A DNA stretch of 10,057 bases, taken from an uncultured Saprospiraceae bacterium (lineage in GTDB: Bacteria > Bacteroidota > Bacteroidia > Chitinophagales > Saprospiraceae). A program made the position numbers and the translations under genes. Below are positions 1 through 6,216 of the stretch, piece by piece. The notes under the pieces were generated by a model, which was not told the origin of the DNA, ran no database searches, and was given only the letters and a program-made list of their open reading frames with translations. The DNA lies in assembly GCA_937952155.1 (NCBI GenBank), contig CALFYH010000099.1:1-10057 (forward strand), given 5' to 3'. Position 1 is the stretch's first letter. Every line of letters starts with the position of its first letter.

Positions 1-364
1 CATTTGAATTGAAAATGTCACAAACTTCAAGGAGCTTTTTTCGCTGATCTACTTCTTTGCTTGTAAGCTTGTTTCTTAACATGTCGACGGTAATGTCCGC
101 ATCCTTCAATTTGTAATCGTTGTAAATTCTAAGGGTATCTAGTTTTATTTTCTCTAGATACTCATTAATAGAATTGGCTAAAGCAGAATTCCCTTTAATT
201 CTACCCAACTGTTCATCCCAGTTATTAATATCGACAGTTTGGTCTGTGGATATTCTGGTTCTTTTACCATCTAAAAACAATTGTAAATAAATAGGAACAT
301 GTCCATTCTGAATTCTGTCCTTACGGACCATAAAGGTTACTTTTAGAAAATCTAATTTTTTCAT
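1..364 (-). CDS. Tyrosine recombinase/integrase, N-terminal part (cut by left edge)
   Basis: This is the first 121 codons of a site-specific tyrosine recombinase whose catalytic domain lies outside the window. Residues 1-85 match the Bacteroidota arm-DNA-binding domain (Arm-DNA-bind_5 type). They open with MKKLDFLKVTFMVRKDR, followed by 'VPIYLQLFLDGKRTRIST', a 'NNWDEQLGRIKGNS' segment and a helical 'INEYLEKIKLDTLR' stretch. The last visible residues (about 105-121) should start the SAM-like core-binding domain. Such proteins bind arm sites at element ends and catalyse integration or excision of conjugative transposons, genomic islands and prophages. The start is the ATG at 362-364; no clear Shine-Dalgarno sequence precedes it, which is usual in the phylum. 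The gene reads away from tRNA-Arg, with its promoter presumably in 365-610. Activity cannot be judged because the R-H-R-Y catalytic residues are not visible. Confidence 0.88.
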   Translation of the reverse strand, partial: MKKLDFLKVTFMVRKDRIQNGHVPIYLQLFLDGKRTRISTDQTVDINNWDEQLGRIKGNSALANSINEYLEKIKLDTLRIYNDYKLKDADITVDMLRNKLTSKEVDQRKKLLEVCDIFNSN

Positions 365-605
365 GGATCTTGCACATGGGTTTAAAACGATTAATTAATA
401 TCGTATGTTGCCATAAGCCAGTAAAAACACCCAATTATTTATATAAAAGTCTTCAAAAAGACATCTGTTACCATGATTTTGATTTTTTGTTTGGTGCCAG
501 AGTGGTGCCAGATGGTAGTATTTTTGAACATCTGGTGTCTATGTGGGCACATATAATTTGAGTTCTTTTGCGTAATTTTTAGAAAGTTATTTTCATAACT
601 CATTG
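365..605. other. Non-coding stretch between integrase and tRNA-Arg terminator
   Basis: Together with the terminator, this makes about 300 bp without a convincing gene. The short open frames here (up to 63 codons, either strand) have no recognisable protein features or plausible start context. The stretch is AT-rich and contains a tandem 11-bp repeat (492-513), an inverted repeat (508-514 with 529-535) and a small 5-bp hairpin, gtctt/aagac (449-462). It should carry the integrase promoter, although I could not find a good TAnnTTTG element on the minus strand. If the integrase belongs to an element inserted at the tRNA, recombinase arm sites would be expected here. Confidence 0.5.
492..513. repeat. 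Tandem 11-bp direct repeat (tggtgccaga[g/t])
   Basis: Two adjacent copies read tggtgccagag (492-502) and tggtgccagat (503-513), differing only in the last base. The second copy overlaps the left arm of an inverted repeat, ccagatg (508-514) and catctgg (529-535), with a 14-nt loop and no T-tract, so it is not a terminator. Its position between the integrase start and the tRNA 3' end fits a protein-binding site such as a recombinase arm site, but that role is inference. Confidence 0.55.
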
Positions 606-656
606 AAAAACAGACGCCAAACAAGAAATCTGATATGATTTGAACTTGTTTGGCGT
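606..656 (-). terminator. Intrinsic terminator of tRNA-Arg
   Basis: A perfect 12-bp inverted repeat, acgccaaacaag (614-625) and cttgtttggcgt (645-656), encloses a 19-nt loop. The loop can pair further through aaatc (626-630) and gattt (637-641), with a 3-nt bulge. Read on the minus strand, the stem is followed by a run of five T (complement of 606-610). It lies 9 bp past the tRNA 3' end. The plus-strand side lacks a T-run, so it acts on leftward transcription and should insulate the integrase from tRNA transcription. Confidence 0.85.
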
Positions 657-665
657 TGTGAAAAG

Positions 666-739
666 TGATCCCGACAGGATTCGAACCTGTGACCCACAGA
701 TTAGAAATCTGTTGCTCTATCCAGCTGAGCTACGGAACC
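666..739 (-). tRNA. tRNA-Arg (anticodon TCT)
   Basis: The minus strand folds into a complete 74-nt cloverleaf. The acceptor stem GGTTCCG pairs with CGGGATC through two G-U pairs and is followed by discriminator A. The D-arm contains AGCTCAGCTGGATAGAGC. The anticodon stem ACAGA/TCTGT encloses loop TTTCTAA with anticodon TCT, which reads AGA/AGG arginine codons. The T-arm is ACAGG TTCGAAT CCTGT. CCA is not encoded. The 3' end faces the integrase gene at 1-364, the usual geometry for an element integrated into the 3' part of a tRNA gene. Confidence 0.97.
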
Positions 740-768
740 TAATTTGTGACCTAAATCAAAATCGGCTG

Positions 769-776
769 CAAATGTA
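769..776 (-). promoter_or_regulatory. Bacteroidota -7 promoter element for tRNA-Arg
   Basis: The minus strand reads TACATTTG, an exact match to the Bacteroidota -7 consensus TAnnTTTG. It lies 29 bp upstream of the mature tRNA 5' end, leaving a plausible short leader. No clear TTTG -33 box is visible at the expected distance, only a T-rich stretch. Confidence 0.5.
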
Positions 777-825
777 TGACATTATTTACTAATTAAAAAA
801 ATATTTGATAAAAAATCTTCATCTC

Positions 826-2166
826 TTATTCACAATCGAAAAGTAGTCTTTGGCCTTTACCTTGTAAATAGTGCTCATTGCCATCAAAGACGCCTTCACC
901 ATTGATAATCGTTCTTACAACTTTACCAGTAAATGTTTTTCCTTCTAAGGGTGACCATCCACATTTGTATTGGATATTTGACTTATTTACGGTCCAGGCT
1001 TTATTTGGGTCCACTAGTACCAAGTCTGCTTTATATCCCTCGTCTATGTATCCGCGTTCGCTGATTCTGAAGCAATCCGCTGGTGCATGACACATCTTTT
1101 CTATGATTCGCTCTTTGCTTATTTTACCATTTTGACAAAATTCAAGCATGATGTTCAGGCTATGCTGGACTAATGGAAGTCCTGAAGGTGCTTGTAGATA
1201 GCCTTGTTGCTTTTCATCCCAAGTGTGAGGCGCATGGTCTTTCGCTATTATATCAAAGTGATTGTCTAGCAGGGCAGGGAAGAGGGCATTTTTGTGTTCT
1301 TGAGATTTGATAGCAGGATTGCACTTTATGAGATTTCCAGATACAGGATAATCATCAGCAGAAAAGTACAAATGATGCACACATACTTCAGCGGTTATTC
1401 TTTTTTCCAGTAATGGAATATTATTTTCAAACAAACCAATTTCATCTGCTGTGGATATGTGCAGAATATGCAGTCGAGTGTTATATTTTTTCGCAAGTTC
1501 GATAGCCATTGAAGATGATCGAAAGCATCCTTCCGCAGACCGTACCCATGGATGCATCTCCGCGGTTAGTTGGTCGTTATACTTGGATTTGTATTCCGCA
1601 AGGTTTTGTCTGATGGTTGATTCGTCTTCACAGTGGGTAGCAATCAGCATAGGTACATTGGCAAAAAGATGATTTAGCGTAGCATGGTTATCTACAAGCA
1701 TGTTGCCAGTACTTGATCCCATAAAGATTTTAATGCCACACACATTTGTAGGGTTTGTCCGCATGACCTCATCATAATTATCATTGGATGCGCCCATGAA
1801 AAATGAATAATTTGCATAAGAATGCTTCGCAGCTACATCGTATTTTTCTTGCAATAATGTTTGAGTAAGTGTTGCAGGATTAGTATTGGGCATCTCCATA
1901 AAGGATGTAACGCCTCCAGCGATAGCAGCCTTGGATTCACTGGCGATATCAGCTTTGTGTGTAAAACCTGGTTCTCTGAAGTGGACCTGATCATCTATTA
2001 TGCCAGGAATAAGCCACAAACCATCGCCATTTATCTCTTGGTACTTACCTTGGATATTGATTTGTGGGTCGATTTTAACAATTTTATCATTTTCAGTAAG
2101 GACATCCATATATTGTGATTTGCCCCTGTTGATGACCAAAGCGCCTTTTATTAATATTCTCTGCAT
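826..2166 (-). CDS. pyrC: Dihydroorotase (Bacteroidota type, 446 aa)
   Basis: This enzyme interconverts N-carbamoyl-L-aspartate and L-dihydroorotate in cytosolic de novo pyrimidine synthesis, using a metal-dependent amidohydrolase barrel. The N-terminal beta-sandwich strands (about 1-52) lead into 'IPGIIDDQVHFREPG' (53-67). The sequence continues with 'GGVTSFMEMPNTNP' (84-97), a lysine in GIKIFMGSS (K146, the usual carboxylated-Lys position), 'THCED' (H178), 'LHILHIS' (H236) and 'KDHAPH' (310-314) with catalytic-type D310. The C-terminal 'ADLVLVDP' strand and 'GWSPLEG' are typical. Q60 stands where many family members have the first His of HxH; I recall the same DDQVHFREPG in the Porphyromonas gingivalis enzyme, so this is a subgroup trait. 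K309 replaces the usual Thr before D310. The length is normal for the family. ATG at 2164-2166 gives a normal N-terminus. The gene is monocistronic and divergent from the next gene. Confidence 0.95.
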   Translation of the reverse strand: MQRILIKGALVINRGKSQYMDVLTENDKIVKIDPQINIQGKYQEINGDGLWLIPGIIDDQVHFREPGFTHKADIASESKAAIAGGVTSFMEMPNTNPATLTQTLLQEKYDVAAKHSYANYSFFMGASNDNYDEVMRTNPTNVCGIKIFMGSSTGNMLVDNHATLNHLFANVPMLIATHCEDESTIRQNLAEYKSKYNDQLTAEMHPWVRSAEGCFRSSSMAIELAKKYNTRLHILHISTADEIGLFENNIPLLEKRITAEVCVHHLYFSADDYPVSGNLIKCNPAIKSQEHKNALFPALLDNHFDIIAKDHAPHTWDEKQQGYLQAPSGLPLVQHSLNIMLEFCQNGKISKERIIEKMCHAPADCFRISERGYIDEGYKADLVLVDPNKAWTVNKSNIQYKCGWSPLEGKTFTGKVVRTIINGEGVFDGNEHYLQGKGQRLLFDCE

Positions 2167-2185
2167 GGTTTGGGTTTTAAAATCT

Positions 2186-2193
2186 CAAAATTA
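2186..2193 (-). promoter_or_regulatory. Candidate -7 element upstream of pyrC
   Basis: The minus strand reads TAATTTTG, matching TAnnTTTG, 19 bp upstream of the dihydroorotase ATG. It implies a very short leader. There is no evident TTTG -33 box, and the region is AT-rich enough for chance matches. Confidence 0.3.
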
Positions 2194-2232
2194 AAGTTTT
2201 GGACGTAGAATTAATAAAAAATTAACCCTGAG

Positions 2233-4221
2233 TTGTGTTTAAATTCAAAATTAAGTGAACAATGTAAGATTAAGCCCGAATTCAAAATTATCTTTGCCCC
2301 AATATATGTACTTGTATTGAAAGATCGAATAATATTTTTTGGTTGGTGGTACCTTATCTTAATGGTCACGTATGCGATTTGCCGTTTTTTATTTTATTTC
2401 TATAATAGCAGTGATTTTGACAATACCATCGATCCGAGTACCATATTTTTGCATGGTATGAGATTTGATTTTTCTACTGTGGCAATGGTCAATGGCATTT
2501 TTTGTTTACTTTTCATTTTGCCACTAGGTAAATTTAGCATTTCAGGGATTTATTTGAAGGTTTTAGTCGGTCTCATGGTTGCCGTAAATGGATTTTTCGT
2601 TGCGCTCAATATGGTGGATGTCGTTTATTTTCCGTTTGTCCAGAAGCGATTGCAAAGTGATGCTTTGTTATTTCTCAATGGTGAAAAAGGTAATGAAGCA
2701 TTCGGTATGATTCCTGCTTTTGCGGTCCAATATTGGCAAATATGGTTGTTGTTGTGTATTTGTTTGGTTGTATTATTTCGATTGGTCAAATTATTGTATA
2801 ACAAGTACTTAAAGCATACTGTAGTCGAATTTTCATGGGTGAATGTATTGTTCTTATTGGGAATAGCTGCGGTACATATTTACGGCATTCGCGGTGGTAC
2901 TCAATTGCGACCTATAGGCGTTTTGGATGCTTCCAATGTCGGTGGTGTAAAGAATTCGCCATTTATACTCAATTCTGGATTTTCACTGTTAAGAACTTGG
3001 AGCAACAAATCGATCGCAGATGTTAGATATTTTCCAGATAGTGCTTTGTCAGGTTGTTTTTCTCCTGTAAAACCAAGCAATCCCACTGAAAATACATCGG
3101 ATTTCCATAAAAATAATGTTGTTGTTATCTTGGTGGAAAGCCTGTCTCGTCAATATATGCCTTATTTTGGTGGCCCAGGATACATGCCGTTTTTAGATTC
3201 ATTGATGAGTCAAAGTTTGGTATTTGGCAATGGATACGCCAATGCAAGAGAATCAGTCCAAGGTGTACCTGCAGCACTTGCATCGATTCCCGCTTGGATG
3301 GACGAACCTTTTATTTTTTCAAGATACGCTTCCAATAAAGTTTCTTCGATCGCTGACGTACTCAAAAAAGATAGATATACATCCTTATTTTTCCATGGAG
3401 CGACTACTGGGTCTATGGGTTTTCATTCATTTACCACAGCTACAGGTTTTGATCGATATATTGGTCGTGAAGATTATAACAATGAAGCACATTTTGATGG
3501 TTCTTGGGGTATTTGGGATCACTATTTTTTGCCTTTTATGGTAGATGAACTTTCAAAAGTAAAACAACCATTTTTTGCATCTACCTTGACACTCAATTCT
3601 CATCATCCTTTTCTTTTGCCCAAGGGATACACTGTAGCCAAGAATTATAAAACCATACCCATTCTCAATTCATTTCAATATGTAGATCAGGCATTGTCTG
3701 ACTTTTTCAAAAAAGCAGCAACAACAGATTGGTATGAACATACGATTTTTGTTATTACAGCTGATCATACCGGTCCAGACATTTCCAAAGCCAAAAGGCC
3801 TGATGATGACTATCGGATTCCAATTATATTTTTTAAGCCGGATGGAAGTTTATGCGGAAATAGCGATCAGATAGTAAATCATATAGACATCATGCCTACA
3901 ATTATGGATTTATTGGGTATAGAAGGCCAACTTTTTACCTTAGGCACAAGTATGTTGGACGAATCATGTGAGAAATATGTTGTCAATTATAGAATGGGCA
4001 TGTATCAATATTCGGATCAAGATTATTTTATGTATTTTGATGGTCAAAAGGCCATAGCATTATATGATAGAAATAATGATAAGTATTTTAAAAACAATAT
4101 TATACATATAGTAAAATATGATAATATAATTGAAAATGCGGAAGAGAATATTAAGAAATCTATACAAGCATTTAATCAGTCTTTGTTACAAAATAAAATG
4201 ACACCGAATGCCTATCGCTAA
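2233..4221 (+). CDS. LTA-synthase-like membrane sulfatase-fold transferase, paralogue 1 (662 aa)
   Basis: This is an inner-membrane enzyme of the alkaline-phosphatase superfamily, LtaS/OpgB-like branch. Members move phosphoglycerol or related head groups from lipids to glycans or lipids outside the membrane; the substrate here is unknown. About five membrane segments (roughly 33-57, 80-98, 105-130, 165-185, 200-220) precede an extracytoplasmic catalytic domain (about 293-575). Metal and active-site motifs are 'VVVILVESLS' (E302), 'NARESVQG' (S341 at the nucleophile position), 'WGIWDH' (D429, H430), 'NSHHP' (457-458) and 'ITADHT' (D511, H512). There is no CxPxR sulfatase signature, so it is not a formylglycine sulfatase. 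The start is uncertain. The frame opens at 2218 and only TTG starts (2233, 2317) or the late ATG at 2362 are available; 2362 falls inside the first membrane helix. The stop overlaps the next gene by 14 bp, indicating co-expression. Confidence 0.88.
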   Translation: MCLNSKLSEQCKIKPEFKIIFAPIYVLVLKDRIIFFGWWYLILMVTYAICRFLFYFYNSSDFDNTIDPSTIFLHGMRFDFSTVAMVNGIFCLLFILPLGKFSISGIYLKVLVGLMVAVNGFFVALNMVDVVYFPFVQKRLQSDALLFLNGEKGNEAFGMIPAFAVQYWQIWLLLCICLVVLFRLVKLLYNKYLKHTVVEFSWVNVLFLLGIAAVHIYGIRGGTQLRPIGVLDASNVGGVKNSPFILNSGFSLLRTWSNKSIADVRYFPDSALSGCFSPVKPSNPTENTSDFHKNNVVVILVESLSRQYMPYFGGPGYMPFLDSLMSQSLVFGNGYANARESVQGVPAALASIPAWMDEPFIFSRYASNKVSSIADVLKKDRYTSLFFHGATTGSMGFHSFTTATGFDRYIGREDYNNEAHFDGSWGIWDHYFLPFMVDELSKVKQPFFASTLTLNSHHPFLLPKGYTVAKNYKTIPILNSFQYVDQALSDFFKKAATTDWYEHTIFVITADHTGPDISKAKRPDDDYRIPIIFFKPDGSLCGNSDQIVNHIDIMPTIMDLLGIEGQLFTLGTSMLDESCEKYVVNYRMGMYQYSDQDYFMYFDGQKAIALYDRNNDKYFKNNIIHIVKYDNIIENAEENIKKSIQAFNQSLLQNKMTPNAYR

Positions 4222-6004
4222 TTCATTTCCTGCATTATATTTTCCGTTCAGATTAGTAATTTTCTATTTGTTCGGACTGCTGTTTTGGAGATTGCTTTTT
4301 ATATTTTTCAATGATGTTTCTGATATCATTCCAGTGATTGGAGCTGCATTCAGACTCGATTTCTCCATGATTTGTGGTACTTTTTTATTGGGATATATTC
4401 CATTTATACTTTTTCACATTTTTGGGCAAGTCTTTTGGGTCAAAGTCACTAGGATTATCCATTGTATAGTTTGGGCATTTGTAAGTATCGTCGAATTCTC
4501 ATCAATCTTACTCTACAAAGAGTGGGGAAGTACGCTTGACAACAGGGCTATTTCCTATATAAGTCAGCCACAAGAAGCGTGGGCATCAGTCAGAGATTTT
4601 ATACCGTTGGAAGTGATTTTTTTTGGTTTATTAATCTTGGTTGCTGGAATGAAGCGACTGTGGGACCTTTTTGAATCATGGACACCAACAAGGTCTCATT
4701 ATTTTCAATCAGTGACATGGCTTATTTTGGTTGGTCCCTTAGCATTTTTAGGGTTGAGAGGTGGCTGGCAAAAATTACCTATTGTACCTTCTGATGCTTT
4801 TTATTCAAATGATATGAAAAATAACTTTGCGGCTACAAACAAGGTTTGGTATTTTTTGTATTCAGTTAAAAAATCTGGACAAATCACAACTACGTCAAAA
4901 ACAGAAGACATCGTAAAATTCCAAGAAACATATAAGTCATTGGCATGTAGAACAGATAGCCTTGGCACACCTTGGAAACATAAAAATATTGTCCTTATCA
5001 TTGTAGAAGGTTGGTCCGCCGATATGGTTGGTTATTTAAATAGTAAGGAAACGATTACGCCATTTTTTGATTCTTTGGCACAATCTTCTGTCCAGTTTAC
5101 CAATGCCTTCAGTACCGGATTTCGGACAGACCAAGGATTGATGAGTATATTGAGTGGCCTGCCTTCGATCCAGAGTATCAATATGCCTGATAAATTGGAT
5201 AAGGTTTTGAGTTTTCCTTCATTGGCCCAAGCCATGAAAGTTTCTGGAAGAAAAACTGCTTTTATATACGGCGGCGATCTCAATTTCTCCAACCTGTATA
5301 ATTATCTTACTAGGATCCAATTTGATTCGATCATAAGAGACAAAGATTTTGACCGACAGCTACGATCGACAGATTGGGGCGTACCTGACCATCTTACTGT
5401 TGATAAGGCAATTGAAATTATTGATCATCAAAAAGATAATTTTTTTAGTACCTTGTTGTTATTGAGTTCACACGCACCATTTGAGATACCTATTCCTAAT
5501 AAATTTACAGGTATCGAAGGACAAGCCAATCAATACAAATCATCTGTAATGTATAGCGATATGGCTTTAGCAAAATTTTTTAAGCAGGCGAGCAAACGGG
5601 CTTGGTATAACAATACGATCTTTATCATTACATCAGATCACGGAAGTACGCATTCGGGATGGGCAAAGATGGAAGACCACAACAGATTTAGAATACCTAT
5701 GATCATATTCGATCCAACGTCGTCTTCTATCGGTGGACAAAAAATAACTACACCATGCAATCATTTTGATCTGCCTTTGACTATTTGTAATATGGCTGGA
5801 ACAGATGGACATGCATTTAAATATAGCCGTGATATATTTTGTGGCGATGTGAATCAATATGCCTACTGGAATGTAGATGTTGAGGCTGGTATGTATGGTT
5901 TGCAAGACAGTACTGTTGCGTCTATTGATAAGGCAAATAGTAATGAATCCAACCAAGCTGTGCTGTTTTTGGACATGATAAAAACATGGTTTAATACGCT
6001 ATAA
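4208..6004 (+). CDS. LTA-synthase-like membrane sulfatase-fold transferase, paralogue 2 (598 aa)
   Basis: This is a divergent paralogue of the preceding gene, with the same layout. Five hydrophobic segments (about 14-35, 50-72, 82-103, 133-147, 168-184) are followed by a periplasmic alkaline-phosphatase-fold domain (about 258-545). The motifs are 'IVLIIVEGWS' (E267), 'GFRTDQGLMSIL' (T307 at the nucleophile position, as in LtaS), 'WGVPDH' (D394, H395), 'SSHAPF' (H422) and 'ITSDHGS' (D477, H478). 'AFLGLRGGWQ' at 179-188 mirrors 'YGIRGGTQ' in paralogue 1. The ATG at 4208 lies within the end of the upstream gene (14-bp overlap), so translational coupling is likely. Bacteroidota do not make lipoteichoic acid. 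By inference the pair modifies an envelope glycan or lipid, with glycerol-phosphate or ethanolamine-phosphate as candidate groups; nothing in the sequence fixes the substrate. Confidence 0.9.
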   Translation: MPIANSFPALYFPFRLVIFYLFGLLFWRLLFIFFNDVSDIIPVIGAAFRLDFSMICGTFLLGYIPFILFHIFGQVFWVKVTRIIHCIVWAFVSIVEFSSILLYKEWGSTLDNRAISYISQPQEAWASVRDFIPLEVIFFGLLILVAGMKRLWDLFESWTPTRSHYFQSVTWLILVGPLAFLGLRGGWQKLPIVPSDAFYSNDMKNNFAATNKVWYFLYSVKKSGQITTTSKTEDIVKFQETYKSLACRTDSLGTPWKHKNIVLIIVEGWSADMVGYLNSKETITPFFDSLAQSSVQFTNAFSTGFRTDQGLMSILSGLPSIQSINMPDKLDKVLSFPSLAQAMKVSGRKTAFIYGGDLNFSNLYNYLTRIQFDSIIRDKDFDRQLRSTDWGVPDHLTVDKAIEIIDHQKDNFFSTLLLLSSHAPFEIPIPNKFTGIEGQANQYKSSVMYSDMALAKFFKQASKRAWYNNTIFIITSDHGSTHSGWAKMEDHNRFRIPMIIFDPTSSSIGGQKITTPCNHFDLPLTICNMAGTDGHAFKYSRDIFCGDVNQYAYWNVDVEAGMYGLQDSTVASIDKANSNESNQAVLFLDMIKTWFNTL

Positions 6005-6159
6005 ACTATATTATCCTATAAATTTTTAATTAATTCACAACATATTAATATTTTTTATAAACTATAAAATATTGATTGTTAAGGTGTAAATTTTAAGGGA
6101 ATCCACCCAAAATTAGCAATTTTGTGCGTATTTTATGTACAACCAATTAGTAATATATA

Positions 6160-6167
6160 TACTTTTG
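6160..6167 (+). promoter_or_regulatory. Bacteroidota -7 promoter element for the T9SS cargo gene
   Basis: TACTTTTG matches TAnnTTTG exactly. Transcription would begin near 6173, almost on top of the first in-frame ATG at 6175. This favours translation from the ATG at 6217, with a leader of about 44 nt, and that start also gives a clean signal peptide. No convincing TTTG -33 box is seen at standard spacing. The element supports separate transcription of this gene from the upstream pair, 155 bp away. Confidence 0.5.
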
Positions 6168-6216
6168 TATTAATATGTACTTAATTAATTTTTTTACTCA
6201 CAAAAGTCTCGAAAGA

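Noticed and set aside
370..561. 63-codon open frame in the integrase-tRNA spacer
   Set aside because: It begins with TTG, has no recognisable domain or start context, and spans the tandem repeat and hairpin, so it is more likely chance.
2192..2201. TAAAGTTTTG as a plus-strand -7 element for the first LtaS-like gene
   Set aside because: The spacing between TA and TTTG is four bases instead of two, so it does not fit TAnnTTTG.
2233..6004. Classification of the two membrane enzymes as true sulfatases
   Set aside because: Neither has the CxPxR formylglycine signature. The residue at the nucleophile site is Ser or Thr in LtaS-like contexts.
6001..6066. 10-bp direct repeat ataaactata at 6001-6010 and 6057-6066
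   Set aside because: It is almost pure A/T in an AT-rich spacer, and the first copy overlaps the stop codon of the upstream gene. Chance is the simplest explanation.
6047..6073. AT-only stem-loop (aatatttt/aaaatatt) after the LtaS-like pair as a terminator
   Set aside because: The stem has no G-C pairs and no T-run follows, so it does not qualify as an intrinsic terminator.
6108..6124. Palindrome caaaatt-agc-aattttg upstream of the T9SS cargo gene
   Set aside because: A short AT-rich 7-bp stem about 35 bp before the promoter element could be an operator, but nothing beyond the symmetry supports it.
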